Assembly (NCBI GenBank): GCA_025766275.1
Contig: JAFKAC010000039.1
Coordinates: 310,001-374,000 of the forward strand
Length of the DNA: 64,000 nt
Direction: 5' to 3'
Origin: Lactarius indigo
Taxonomy: Eukaryota > Basidiomycota > Agaricomycetes > Russulales > Russulaceae
Position 1 is the stretch's first letter; the number at the start of each line of letters is the position of its first letter. Positions 45,100 through 57,800 of this stretch are shown piece after piece. The translations under genes were made by a program, and so were the position numbers. The notes below the pieces were generated by a model. The model saw only the letters and a program-made list of their open reading frames with translations. It did not search any database and had not been told where the DNA came from.

Positions 45100-47400
45100 C
45101 ACTCTTGAGGAGAATCCAAGCCGCTTCGAGCATCACAAGGCGCGACGCTATGTGTAAGGGAGTATCGTGGTTGCCGTTGGGGGTGTTCACGTCTGCACCA
45201 TGCTCTATTAATAGCTGTGCGACAGCGGAACCGCCATTGTCAAAGTAGTCCTCGGCTTCTAATACTAGGTGCAGCGGGGTCCGACTCAAGCTGTCCTCCG
45301 AGTTGACATTTGCGCCATGGTCCAGGAGTATCCGCATCAAGTCGAGTTCGAGAAAGTGTGTTGCAAAATGTAATGGGGTTTCGTGGTCTTCGTCTCGTGC
45401 ATTCACGTCTGCACCACGCTCCACTAATAGTTGCGCAATCGCCGAACGATCTTCGTCGGATGAGTCCTTAGCTTCCAACATTCGGTGCAACGGGGTCCGG
45501 CCCCATTTGTCGACCGCATTGATATTCGCGCCATTGTCGAGGAGCATCCGCGCCAACTTGAGTTTCGGGGGGTAACATGCGTAATGTAATGGGGTTTCGT
45601 GATCCCTGTCTTGTACATTCACGTCCGCACCACGCTCTACCAATAGCTGTGCGCTCCAATGATGTTCATCAGCGTAACCTCCGGCTTCCAACACCCGGAG
45701 TAGTGGGGTGCGGCCCAAGTTGTCCTCTGCGTCGACATTCGCGCCATGATCAAGGAGCATCCGCAACAAGTCGAGTTCCAGGGGGTAAGATGCATAATGT
45801 AATGGGGTTTTGTTGTCCTCGTCTCTTGCATTTACATCTGCACCGCGCTCCACTAATACCAGCGCAACTGCTGAGCGATCTTCGTCAGATAGGTCCTTGA
45901 CTGCCAGCATTCGATGCAATGGGGTCCGGCCCCATTTGTTCACCGCATTGATATTCGCGCCATGATCGAGGAGGGTCTGCACCAGCTCGAGTTCCGGGGG
46001 GTAACATGCGTAATGTAATGGGGTCTTGTGGTGCTCGTCTCGTACATTCACGTCCGCGCCACGCTCTACCAATAGCCGTGCAACGTTAAGATGATGTTCG
46101 TCAGCGTAACCTCCGGCTTCTAACATCCGGAGCAATGGGGCCCGGCCCAAGTTGTCTTCTGCGTTGACATTCGCGCCAGAATCAAGGAGCATCCGCACTA
46201 TCTTGAGTTTCGGGGGGTAACATGCGTAATGTAACGGCGTTTCGTGGTCCTTGTCTCGTACGTTCACGTCCGCGCCGCGCTCCACCAATAGCTGTGCAAC
46301 GCCAAAATGAGGTTCATCAGCGCTATCCCCGGATTCCAACATCCGAAGCAGTAGGGTGCGGCCCAAGTTGTCCTCTGCGTCGACATTCGCGCCATGGTCA
46401 AGGAGTATCCACATTAAGTCGAGTTCGAGAAAGTGAGCTGCGAAATGTAATGGGGTTTCATGGTCTTTGTCTGGTACATTCACGTCCGCACCGCGCTCCA
46501 CTAATAGCTGCGCAGCTGCCAAACGATCTTCGTCAAATGGGTCCTTAGCTTCCAACATTCGGTGCAACGGGGTCCGGCCCCATTTGTCGACCGCATTGAT
46601 ATTCGCGCCATGGTCGAGGAGGATCTGAACCAACTTGAGTTCCGGGGGGTAACATGCGTAATGCAACGGCGTTTCGTGGCCCTCGTCTCGTACGTTTACG
46701 TCCGCGCCACGCTCAACCAGTAGACATGTAACGCTGAAACGATGTTCGTCAACGTAATCATCAGCTTCCAGCACTTGGAGTAACGGGGTCCTGCCCAAGT
46801 TGTCCCTCGCATTGACGGTCGCGCCATGGTCAAGGAACATCCACACCAACTTGAGTTCTGGAAAGTATGATGCGAAATGTAATGGGGTTTTGTTGTCTTT
46901 GTCTCGTGCATTCACGTCTGCCCCACGCTCCACTAATAGCTGTGCGACGCCAAAACGATCTTCGTCATGGTAGTCCTTGTCTTCCAACGCTAGGTGCAAC
47001 GGGGTGCGGCCTGTGTTGTCCTCGGCATTGACATTCGCGCCATGGTCGAGGAGCATCCGCGCCAAGTTGAGTTCGAGAAAGTAAGTTACGAAATGTAATG
47101 GCGTATGGTGGTCCTTGTCTTGTGCGTTCACATCTGCGCCTTGCTCTACTAATAGCTGTGCCACGGCCCAACGATCTTCGTCAAACCGACCCTGGTCTTC
47201 CAACATCCGGAGCAATGGGGTCCGGCCCCAGTTGTCCTTCGCATCGATATTGGCGCCATGATCAAGGAGCACCCGTGCAACATCGATATCCCGCATGAGC
47301 AATGCGTAATGTAACGCGGTTGAATTATTCTCGACTCGGGAATTCACTTCCGCACCGTGCTCTAGTAATAGTTTGACGAGATTGAAACGATCGCCTTTGC
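45100..47400 (-). repeat. Tandem ankyrin-encoding DNA repeats, about 216-bp unit
   Basis: Ten copies of a two-repeat unit (about 72 residues) alternate LL.ERGADVN-type and LLDHGANVN-type ankyrins, with strong DNA similarity between units (recurring words such as gttcgtcagcgtaacctcc and cattcgcgccatggtc). High unit similarity points to recent expansion or gene conversion. Confidence 0.85.
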
Positions 47401-49359
47401 TAATTGGAAGCGCCACCGGGTTCCATGAATCCCGGGCCTTTCCATCAGCGTCTCAAGAGTTAACATCCACTCTATGGTTGAAGTAACATCTAACCTACCT
47501 CGACATTCCCCCAACCCGCCGCCAGATGTAGTGGAGCCGAGAGGCCCTTCCCCTGGACATTTACATCCGCGCCATGTTCAAGCAGAAACGGCACCGCGCT
47601 GACCGCTAAATGGTGGGGCCATCCAGTTACCCTGTGCAGTGGAGTCTGTTCATTTGTTCCTCGAACGTCAACGTTCGCGCCGAGCTGAAATAGGAGTTCT
47701 GCGGCTCGGATATGTCCTCCGTACAATGCTGCGCCAAGCGGATAGTCGTGTTTGCCGCCGAAATCGTTAACGTGCTGCGAGTTTTTCCTGGCGAGATACT
47801 CAACGAGGTCATAAAATCCACAAAGGGCGGAATAGTATAAAGGTTTCGCAGTTTTCCAGGGCGCGTTCAAACCACTGAAACCCCAGTCTATATCGTATGT
47901 CCGGATCCACGCTGCAAAGTGCGGCTTGTCCAAATCAAAGAGTGTCTTCATTCTACCCATCACGTGAGACGATACGCTCCCGACTTGCGCGTGAGAGACC
48001 CAGTGTTGGGCTGCATATTCAATGGGAGGATCAAGGGGAGGATTATTCCGGATGTCATTCCAGCCGTCGTCGCCGTCGCCCCGGTTGCTCCACCAATTGT
48101 CACAGTCCGGGTCAACCCAACCATCGTGCGGGATCCGTTTCTCGGTGCGTTCGTCCAAACGGAGTAGAATGCCAAGCGATCCCCGAGCAAGGGTTGTGTG
48201 CGCAGCTTCGGGGAGAACATGATAACGCAAGATATCTTCACTTGAGACAGCAAGACGATCCGACGTAAGGAATTCCTTCACCGAAAAATGCGAAAATTGC
48301 ACCACTCGCGAATTGTGTCTGCCAACGATGGTAATCAAGCTCGGACACGCGGAGAGCAACTCTTGTTCTTGATCCTCCGACCACCAATCTGCGTCCAACG
48401 TCGGAACTTCTCCCTCAATCGCATCAGCGTCGAAAGTAAGGATCGCCGCGAGCTCGTCAACACTGAGGGGCCGAATAGCCACAGTCAAGCATTGGAGTAA
48501 GCGCTGGGCATAATCTTGGTTCGTTTTGTGAATATCCTTGAGGACACGCTCGTAGGTTTCGTCCAGGCTATCAGGTAGCTCATTTAGAAACTGCCGGACC
48601 CTCGATCGGAGACAAAGCCTTAGCATCTCCAGCTGACAGTAAACCCATCGGAACCTGGATGGCGGATAGGTGAGCGGAAGCCTCGGGGAGAATACGAAAG
48701 TCTTACATGCCATCAGCTTTCTCAGAGAGCGTCTCGATCACCAGTTCCCTGTCATCCACCCGCCATCGTTTCTGATTGGCAATGACGTCGACCTCAGACC
48801 TAATATATTTGTTTATGTCTTTCTTGTGTCCAGTTTGGTCGTGAAGTGAGACACGGAGAGACGTCAAAGGTTCAAGACAGACGCGGATGTCTATCTCTGG
48901 CCGGCTCGTGACGCAGATGTGTAGGTTCGAGTGGCCGAGATCAAGAAGGCCTGTTATAAAGCTGAGAACTCTGTCTCTGGGAGATCTCACGCCAGAGGTA
49001 TTGGGAGATTCATCAAGGGCATCCACGATGATGTAAATTGGGTGTTGGGTCGTAGCCGAGAGCATATCCTTTAGGCACGTGATCAGGACATCATCACTGG
49101 GTTGTTGTGTGCCTTTCCCGTGGGCTGAATAAACACGGGACATTATGTCGCAACAAGGTATCGAGTGTGCAGCAAACTGGATGAGTAAGGAAGGTAGGAG
49201 GTTGTGGCGATGCTTCTTGTTTTCATCTCTAAAATCAAAGTAGAAATATGCCACAGAGGCCCTTCCGCCATGACGCAGTGATAAGATACGCTGGATAATT
49301 GCCGAGCTGGTCAAGAAAATAAGCTTCTGTGTAAGGAAAGATTAGATAAAATGGCGAAC

Positions 49360-49384
49360 CAGAGGATGCTCTTCCCCGAACCAG
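49360..49384 (-). other. 25-nt micro-exon carrying the Walker A P-loop (N1)
   Basis: The segment is bordered by an ...catag acceptor and a gttcgc donor. Joined to the previous exon (ending HGK plus C) and the next (starting C TCG GCA), it reads P-G-S-G-K-S-I-L. It is identical in copy N2 (57924-57948). Confidence 0.75.
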
Positions 49385-50632
49385 CTATGAACGAGAGCCG
49401 TTAGGATGAAGTAAACGACAGGTTTCCGCGAGCGTACGTTTGCCATGGATCCATAACAGGGAGCCAGTCGAATTCCATTTCTGAAAGATACGGCCTTCTA
49501 AAAACCAGGTGGCCGTTGCCTCGTGAAGGTCACGTAACCCGATGTTGTAATTCGTCGACGGGTCAGGCGGAGATAGCCACCCTTTGAGCTTCTGTAGCGC
49601 CTCCTCCACTATTACCGTGCGTGAGCTCCTACAAAATATCGCAACGAGGTCAAGAGGGTACGAACAATCACGAGCGCCCATTTTTTCTGCAATCTCTTTA
49701 ACCATCGCTTTTGTTTCTTTCGCGTCAGCTTTTGTTTCCTTCACATCTGACCAGAAGATGTTCAAAATGAATCACATGGCCGGTGAAAGCGTTACACACC
49801 ATCCTTGAGAACATTGGTGTCACTTGTCACTTGTGCAATATCCGTTAGAAGCTCCCGCTGTTCCAATTCACCAAACTTCTGTAGGGCATCCTCGAGACCG
49901 TTAATTCCCGCCACCTTCTTAAAGAATATTTCTAGTAGGAATTCACAGTAAGCGAAGAGCAGCTTATCGCAGAAGGTAGACCCACTTATTCGTCTCTCCT
50001 TGATCCCCCTGGTCGCAGTGGCAAGGATTGACAGAACTTCGGCCATGATTTTTGCGAGTTCATTCGTCACCGCAGGACTTGGTGGGACATTGGTATATAT
50101 CTTGAGGCGTTCAAAGAAGCTTTCGATTCTGCCGAAGAGTTTAACTAGCACATCGCGGTTCGCCGCAGTGCCCTTTGCCGCCTGCCAGAGATGATGTTCT
50201 CGCGGTCGATGGAGAGAATAAAGCAACCAGACTCACTACGAGGAGAATACCAATTCCAGAAAAGATGATTTTGGCAGGGGGGAATACCTGAGAATTAACG
50301 TCAGGGAAAGACAGGTAACGAACCTAGCTCTTGTGACTTACCTCGCCAGCGGTATCGCCAAAGGTGGCAGAGAGCGCATTGAGGATATTCACGGTCGGGT
50401 TAAGCCACTTAGTGAGTCGTTCATCGTTGCTCCGAGACTGATTCAGTTCATTAGCCTTCCCTTGAAGTACGATGAGGATAGCTTCGGGAGAATCGCAATT
50501 TTTTATCTGAATGGCGAGTGGATGGGCAGTAAGGTCTTTGCCGGTCTTCTTCTCATACTCTTCTAGGGCCTTTTCGAATATCGGTCGAAAGTTTGGAGCA
50601 GATGATGAAGATGCCTGGAGATCTGACGACAT

Positions 50633-52319
50633 TGTGCTGATTGCGAAGAGCTAGACAAGCGTATGGGTAGTGTGAGATGAGACGGGGAACACGTTTCCGG
50701 GCCTGTGAATGTGTGCACAGCCTTGTGTATGTAACGACGAATCAACGCCTTTCTAGTCATTGATAGACGCGCAAGATTGTATGCTTCCTTGGATTGTCCG
50801 CTTCGCGATGTTTACGTGATTGATTCTCCAATACGTGGTCACGCGATGGCTACCTAGTTCAACTTATTGTGCCCCCGGCCCCCCGCTGAAGTAGTGCCCG
50901 AAACAAGCCCGTCCGTATATGAAGGCAGACCTCCAACTGAATATGCGAAACTCGGCCGCGCTGACTCCAATTACTCGACGCTGCCAAATCAGATCGCCAG
51001 CATTATTTTTCTTTCCGTGAAAACTAGGTCCTCGTCCTAGATGGCCTTCACCAATGCACGATCAAGGATGACTCGGAGTTGAGAGAGTCTCCGTCCCTAC
51101 ACCCACATCGACATCGACCTCTCCACCTTTCGTTCTCCTCCTGCCAGTGTGAGTGACATATCATTTATAATGAATGGCGACCCGCTCACCGCTCACACAC
51201 CTACACAGCGCTTGGCTCCCACGTGGTTTTCACTGCCCTTCAGCTGGGTTTGTCCTTCCCCGTATGTTGTCAGGCCCCTCGTCCCTTGAACCACCGATAG
51301 CAACACTGGCACCTGCGTCTGCAGAACTCCATTGGACCCAGTGTTGACGTGAGTGGAAAGACACACAGTCTCCTTGAGATGCATCGTGTTGGGCGCTGCG
51401 CGCGATGCGGCATCCTCAGTGTGGGCTCAGCCAGCCATTGCAACGCGCGGTCCAGTGAAGCTAGTGAAGCACGGAAAAGCTATCAAGAGCCTAGACGGAG
51501 CAGAATGGCATTTTCATGGGCAAGCTGTGAAGATTTCGTCACCATCATCTATTTCGAGGTTGCCTATTTCTTCTGGAGCATTCGTTCGTTTCTATCGACA
51601 ATGAATGTACGTGGTCTGTCTACGATTCTGCACGTCCATCAGTACCAGTGCCCCCTGTCCCTTGACAAAGTTGGTCGCCCATCATATCTGCCCTTAACGA
51701 ATACATGTGCATTCGAAACGAAAGCCTTACAATACAAATCCCGTTCCCTTACACGTTTATCGTGCTTACCACACCTTTTTCGTCCGTCCACCAGGGCATA
51801 GCTCGACACGTCAGTTACTACCGCCAACGCTGCATTCATGTGGAGCAATTCGGTGTCGCGCTCCTGTTCTGCGTTACCTTATCCCCACCAGCACAGCCCA
51901 GCATGTTTTGATATCCCGCAACTTCTCTCTACCACCGGTAGTGGCAGACTCGAACCTATTGTTGTTGTCCACGATTACTATGTGGTACAGCGCGTTTGAT
52001 TTTGACACCTGTCTGTTTTGCGATAGGATGGGGATGAGGAGGGATGACGGAGAAGGAGTGATGTCGGTCAGCTCGCGACCGAAGAGACGACCGCGTGATT
52101 GATGTGATTTGAATTTAAGTTGCCTGAGAGTCTGCATCGCGACAAGTTGCTCCGCACGGGGTAGAGTGCAGTTGAAAGTATATCCGAATCTCGTTTTACT
52201 CAGGCTGTACCAAGTGGACAAGTGGCGCGTAATAACGCCATTTCAGGAGTTTCTTGCAGCCAACGTTCGAATTCGTTGCCATAGCCACATGAGCCAAAGT
52301 GGTGTCCTCATGACTCGCC
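50633..52319. other. Spacer upstream of N1
   Basis: No gene recognised. 50633-50760 is the probable N1 leader/promoter (it shares an inverted 'catacgcttgtct' word with the region before the Goodbye gene). 51040-52250 is homologous to 59500-60480 upstream of N2, including the word gagcagaatggcattttcat, but frames are not conserved between the two copies, so it is probably non-coding. Confidence 0.5.
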
Positions 52320-53900
52320 CTCTCGCTGCTCTCTCATTGCCCTCATCCTCCCCTCAGTCTTCATCGCCTTTATTCATCCTCGTGTGTGATGCGTAGTCCT
52401 CCTCGCCTCGCCCCGCTGCCATTTTTCCGTCCCGCCTTCCTCTGCCCTTTCTACGCCCTCCCCTCACCCTCCATCTACCCAGGCGGGTGAACCACGAGCC
52501 TACTTGGCCCTCCCTACTATACTCGTCTTTCCCCCGGTCTCTCTCATTTAGCGAGTGTGGGGCAGTCTACCCCGCCTGTCACCAGTTTTCCTGCGCTCTT
52601 CTCCACCTAACCCTCCCTGCCGTTCCCCATCTGCTCCTCGACCACCTGCCCAACAGCCTGTCGCTATCTCCCTTGTCCTGACCATCACTTCCTTGCCGCT
52701 TCGTCCACTCTCTGCGATCCTCTCCCCCAGTCATCACGTGGGAGGGGCGGGAGTCTCCACCCTCTTCTCTCATTACTGCCACCTACTTGCCCACCCCACC
52801 GCTTGCCTCCCCCCCCCTACTCGCTCTTGCTACTGCCTCCACCTGTACCTCGACCTCCCTATTCCTGGTGCTAACTCCTCGCCATACCCCCTATGTCTTC
52901 TCTCTCCTCACCTTCGCACTAGAGGGGCGGTCCTCAACGATCACCAAAGCCTCTCCCGCCCTGGTCCTGTCTGCTTGCCTTGCTGTGGGCCTTTTGCGCC
53001 TCTCACGCTCTCCTCGCTATCACATGTAAGAGAGATCGTCACTTCTATCTCCCATTCCCTCACACCTCCTACTTGCCACCGTCACTACTTCCCTCCCATC
53101 CCGTTGTCTATCCGGTGTGCCTCCCCTTTCTTTGCTTCGCTGTCTCCTTCTCTCGTACCGTCTCGTGCTGCATGCGCGGCGGCCACGCTTCCCACCCCCC
53201 TCCTAGCCGTCATGTGAGAGGCGATCGTTGTCTCCTCTGTCCGTCTCACCGTCTGCCGTCTTTCCGCCCTCCTTTCTCACCGCCTCCTGGGTCCCCCCCC
53301 CTCTCCTACCGTCTCCCCTCCTCCCTACCGTTTCGCTGCTCTCGGCGTCCTCCCACGGTCCCTCCCATTTCCCGGCGCATCCCTCCTCTTGCCCTCCCAA
53401 CGCACTCCCCCTCTCCCATCCTTGTTGGTATCTCCTTATCCTGCCCACCGTATCACTGACTTTCCCTCTCACTACCTTTACAATCGCTCCCTTGTCCCTT
53501 CCCTACGCTTACGCCTTTACCCTCTTCCTGCTATCCCACGGTCCTCGGCGTCCTGCTGCTGCCCTTCCCACTCCCTCGGAGCCTTCTTCCTCTCCTCCAT
53601 CCCGCTCTCTTGGTACTTGAGGAACTTTACCTCCCTTCCCCACCTTCCCTGCCTTCGACCGAACTCTGCCAGCCCTCTGCCCATTATCTAGTTGCTCTGC
53701 CAACTATCTCTTCATCATGTTCGCCCTCTTCCTACCCTATATCGCCCTTCGTCACCATCTCCTCGTCAGGCATGCCCGCTACCTCATTATCGTCTCTGCC
53801 ATCGCCATTGCCGTCATAATCCTACCATCCTCTTCTGCCCCCTCAGTTTTTTTCTGGAATGTACAACGAAAGCGAGGGCTTTAACGACAACTTAAGCATG
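52320..53900. other. Pyrimidine-rich tract (second copy)
   Basis: About 1.5 kb of C/T-dominated plus-strand sequence, with recurring words such as gtcatgtgagaggcgatcg and cgtctcccctcc. Long Ser/Pro/Leu ORFs here are artefacts of composition. It is homologous to 60660-62300 and, more weakly, 40890-42020. Confidence 0.75.
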
Positions 53901-54837
53901 GTTTCCGAGTCCTCCTCATCTTCTGGATCTTGGTCTTGCCCTCGGTCTATCGTTGCTCGTGTTCAGATCTGAAAAAATTGATGTGCGTCGTATTTTCTCT
54001 CTTCTGCTTCCCCATTTCCGTTCCCGTTCTCTTTCGTTCGTTGTCCCGGATGGTTGAGCATACAAAAACGCTCTACCATTGTTCGCACTCATCCGTGCAG
54101 CGCAACATCTCCCTCCTAGGTAACGTGATATCAATTCAAGTCCTGGACCACGTGATCCCTCTTGTCACGTCGTAGTCGATCATTTGTATGGCTCTTGATA
54201 ATCTTATCAATGGACTGTGCGCTGGGGAAGCAGATATAAGGAGTAGTGCAGATCAGCCACGAGACTAGCAGCGATGGGATGCGAGAAGCGACGCACTTCA
54301 GGTATCTTGAGAGAAACGGCAGTTACTTTACTGCAAGTACGTTACATGGCACATGCGGATCCAACTTGAGTCCAAGTGAAACTTGGTGAAGCACTATAGT
54401 AATTGAAACCAGTCCCGTTATTGGTCTGCACCAGTAGCGCTTTCCCTCATGCCATCTAAAACCCGGATACAAAGACTTGTAAAAACGAATACTGAAAGTC
54501 GGCATGAACAAAGGGTCGTACGTTGGAGAAAGCATCATGAGTAAATACATGCAAGCCACAGGTAAGAAACGCAAGACAACGGATGGAATGGCGACAAAGT
54601 AATATGGAAATTGAGTACTGAGTGGACGCGGCGAGCTGTACCGTGACAGTAGTGATTGGCACCCGATGCGAGTCTCACTAAGATCTGCAGATAGGCACCG
54701 CTGACGCTTCTCTTCTGTATAAATGCGCTGCTACAAATCACTTCGAGTACTAGTAGGAGGTGATATTGCGTTCTATTATGACCACAAGGGTTTACACACG
54801 ACACCAGCGGAATATTTGCATTAGTGCTAACCGGATA
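53901..54837. other. Spacer between pyrimidine tract and N2 3' end
   Basis: No gene recognised. It is homologous to 62310-63338 in the next unit. The segment 54130-54330 matches the promoter-side segment of the Goodbye gene (42110-42400), but no plus-strand Goodbye gene follows here, suggesting loss in this unit. Confidence 0.45.
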
Positions 54838-57800
54838 CTAATAGCCATATCTTGAATCATATAGTAGACCCATCAATGCTACGCCTTGCGCTCGCCGTGA
54901 TCGCCCATTAGAGTATTCTGATTGCGGCCGTTTCATTTCTTCCCTTAATCTTTCCCGTACAAGCTGGACTGGGGTCTTGCCTTCTTTGTTCTCCACATCT
55001 AGATCTGCACCGTGCTTGAGAAGAATCCAAGCCACTCCGAGGGACATAAGGCGCGATGCTAGGTGTAACGGGGTTTCGTGAATGTTGTCTGGTGTGTTTA
55101 CATCAGCGCCACGCTCCAATAATAGCTGTACGACGCCGAAGAAATCGTCGTCAGAGTAATACTCGTCTTCCGGCACTCGGTGCAATGGGGTCCGGCCCCA
55201 GTTGTCCTCCGCATTGACATTCGCGCCATGGTCGAGGAGCGTCCGCACCAACTTGAGGTCCAAAGAGCTACATGCCATGTGTAATGGCGTGTCGCGGTCC
55301 TCGTATCGTGCATTCACGTCCGCGCCACGCTCTACCAATAGCTGTGCAGCACTGGAACGACCTTCTTCAGAGCATTCCCTGGCCTCCCAAAGCAATAGGT
55401 GCAATGGGGTCCGGCCCCGGTCGTCCACCGCGTTGACATTCGCGCCAAGATCGAGGAGAATCCGCATCGAATTGGGTACCGGAAATTCAGATGCCCAATG
55501 TAAAAGGCTTAGGTGGCCGGAGTATCGTTCGTTCACGTCCGCACCGCGCTCGACAAATAGTCGAGCAAGGGGCCAAACATATTTGTCAAAGGAAAGATGA
55601 GTTCCACTGAGCAATTGGTGCAATGGGGTCATGCCCAAATTGTCTTTTTCGCTGATATTTGCGCCGTGGTCGAGGAGCATTCGCGCTAACTCGAGATTGG
55701 ATGCCATACGTAATGGGGTCTTGTGGTCCTTGTCTCGAGCATTCACGTCCGCACCACGCTCTATTAATAGTCGTAAAACATCCAAAGGTTTACCAGGACC
55801 ACGGGATCGCAGAAGCACTAGATGCAGTGGGGTCCGGCCCAGGTCGTCCTCCGCGTTGACATATGCGCCCTTGTCGAGGAGCACCCGTGCCACTTTGAGG
55901 TCCATCACGTGCGATAGATTATGTAACGCAGTTGCGCCTTGTGCATCTCGGGAATTCACGTCTGCGCCATGCTCCAGTAATAGTTGAACAAGATTGAAAC
56001 GATCGCCCCCACTCCTGGGCCCCCGAAATCCTGTCTACAAAAGTTCCGAGAATCAACATCACTCTAGGTGGGAGGAGTATTTGAACTACCTTGAGACCCA
56101 AATCACCTACTGCCAGATGTAGCGGGGTCGAAAAGTCCGCACCCCGGACATCTACATCTGCACCACGACCAAGTAGAAACCGCACCGCGTCCACCGCGAA
56201 ATTGCTGTTCCATCCAATTGCTATGTGCAAGGGGGTCTGTCCACCCGTTTCTCGACCGTCAGCTTGACCGTTAACGTTCGCGCCGTGCCGAAATAGGAGT
56301 TCTGCGGCTCGAATATGTCCTCCGTGCAGTGCTGCGAGCAGCGGATAGCCGTGATTGCCGCCAAAATAGTTCACGTACTGCGGGTGTTTCTTGATGAGGT
56401 GCTCAATCAGGTCACATAATCCACAAAGGGCGGAATAATATAAGGGTTTAGCAGCAGTATCCCGGAACGTTGATGGCCAACCTATGTCGTATATCTGGAC
56501 CCACGCTGCGAAGTGTGGCCTGTCGGAGTCAAAGAGTGTCTTCATTCTACCCATCACGTGCGACGATACGTTCCCGACCTGCGTATGAGAGACCCAGTGT
56601 TCGGCAGCATATCTAACTGGAGGAATGGTCCGGATGCCGCCCAAGTCGTCGCCCGAGTCGTCACTCGAGTCGTCGCTCGAGTCGTAGCCCCAGGCTCCTC
56701 GTGTGTCGACGCGACCGCCGAAACTGAGTAGAACGTCAAGGGATCCCTGAGAAAGGGTTGTGTGCCCAGCTTCGGGGAGAACGTGATAACGAGAGATATC
56801 TTCACTTGAGGCAGAAAGACGATCCGACGTAAGGAATTCCTTCACCGAAAAATGCGAAAATTGCACCACTCGTGAATGGCGACTGCCTACGATGGTAATC
56901 AAACTCGGACACGCGGAGAGCAACTCTTGTTCTTGATCCTCCGACCACCAATCTACATCCAATGTCGGCACTTCTCCTCCAATCGCATCAACGTCGAAAG
57001 TGAGGATCGCCGCAAGCTCGCCAACACGAAGGGGTCGAATGGCCACAGTCAGGCACTGGAGTAAGCGCTGAGCATAATCTTGGTTCGTTTTGTGAATCTC
57101 CTTGAGGACCCGCTCGTAGGTTTCGTCCAAGCTGTCGGGTAGTTTGTTTATAAACTGCCGGACCCTCGATCGGAGACAAAGCCTCAGCATCTCCAGTTGA
57201 CAATAGACCCATCGGAACCTATATGATGAATAGTAAGAGGAAGCGTCGGGTAGAGAGCAGCAACACCTTACATGCCATCAGCTTTCTCGGAGAGCGTCTC
57301 GATCACCAGTCCCTTGTCGTCCTCTCGCCATCGTTTCTGACTGGCAACGACATCGACCTCAGACCTAATATCTTAGTTATGTCTTCCTTGTGTCCAGTTT
57401 GGTCGTGAAGTGAGACATGAAGAGACGTCAAAGGTTCAAGACAGGTGCGGATGTCGACCTCCGGCCGACTTGTGACGCAGATGTGTAGACATGAGAGGCC
57501 GAGATCAAGAAGGCCTTTTACAAGGCCGAGAACCCGGTCTCGGGGAGACCGCACGCCAGAGGTATTGGGGCATTCATCAAGGGCGTCCAAGATGATATAA
57601 ATTGGGTGTTGGGTAGCGGCTGAGAGCATATCCATTAGACACGTGATTAAGACATCATCGCTGGGTTGTTGTGTGCCTTTCCCGTGAGCTGAATAAACAC
57701 GGGACATTATGTCGCAACAAGGGATTGAGTGTGTAGCAAACTGGAAGAGCAAGGAAGGCAGGAGATCATGGCGATGCTTCTTGTTGTCGTCTCTAAAATC

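Larger units (their letters stand above)
44927..50632 (-). pseudogene. Fungal NLR/STAND gene: Goodbye-NACHT-ankyrin (copy N1)
   Basis: Predicted intracellular sensor of the STAND NTPase class. Exon 1 (50632-50342) and exon 2 (from 50287) encode the Goodbye domain. A helical linker follows (VKETKADAKETKAMVKEIAE), then NACHT: Walker A GKPGSGKS spans intron borders, with most of it on micro-exon 49384-49360; Walker B is IYIIVDALDE; and the winged-helix side reads HFSVKEFLTSDR. Two or three ankyrin units follow, up to about 47494. The next ankyrin unit is damaged (frame shift, TAG, and TGA at 47455-47453), though an intron GTAGG...AG could bypass it. The remaining frame (47452-44927) is intact and holds about 22 ankyrin repeats. 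It ends with RRAECVALMGLLYG, a tail shared by all three copies. Classed as pseudogene with caution. Confidence 0.75.

Noticed and set aside
51349..51801. Possible gene in the N1 spacer sharing words with 59511-60041
   Set aside because: The DNA is homologous to the N2 spacer, but reading frames and stops differ. No intron set restores a common protein.
52555..53459. Overlapping Ser/Pro-rich ORFs of 220 and 159 codons
   Set aside because: Same compositional cause. Several frames are open at once and none has domain-like character.
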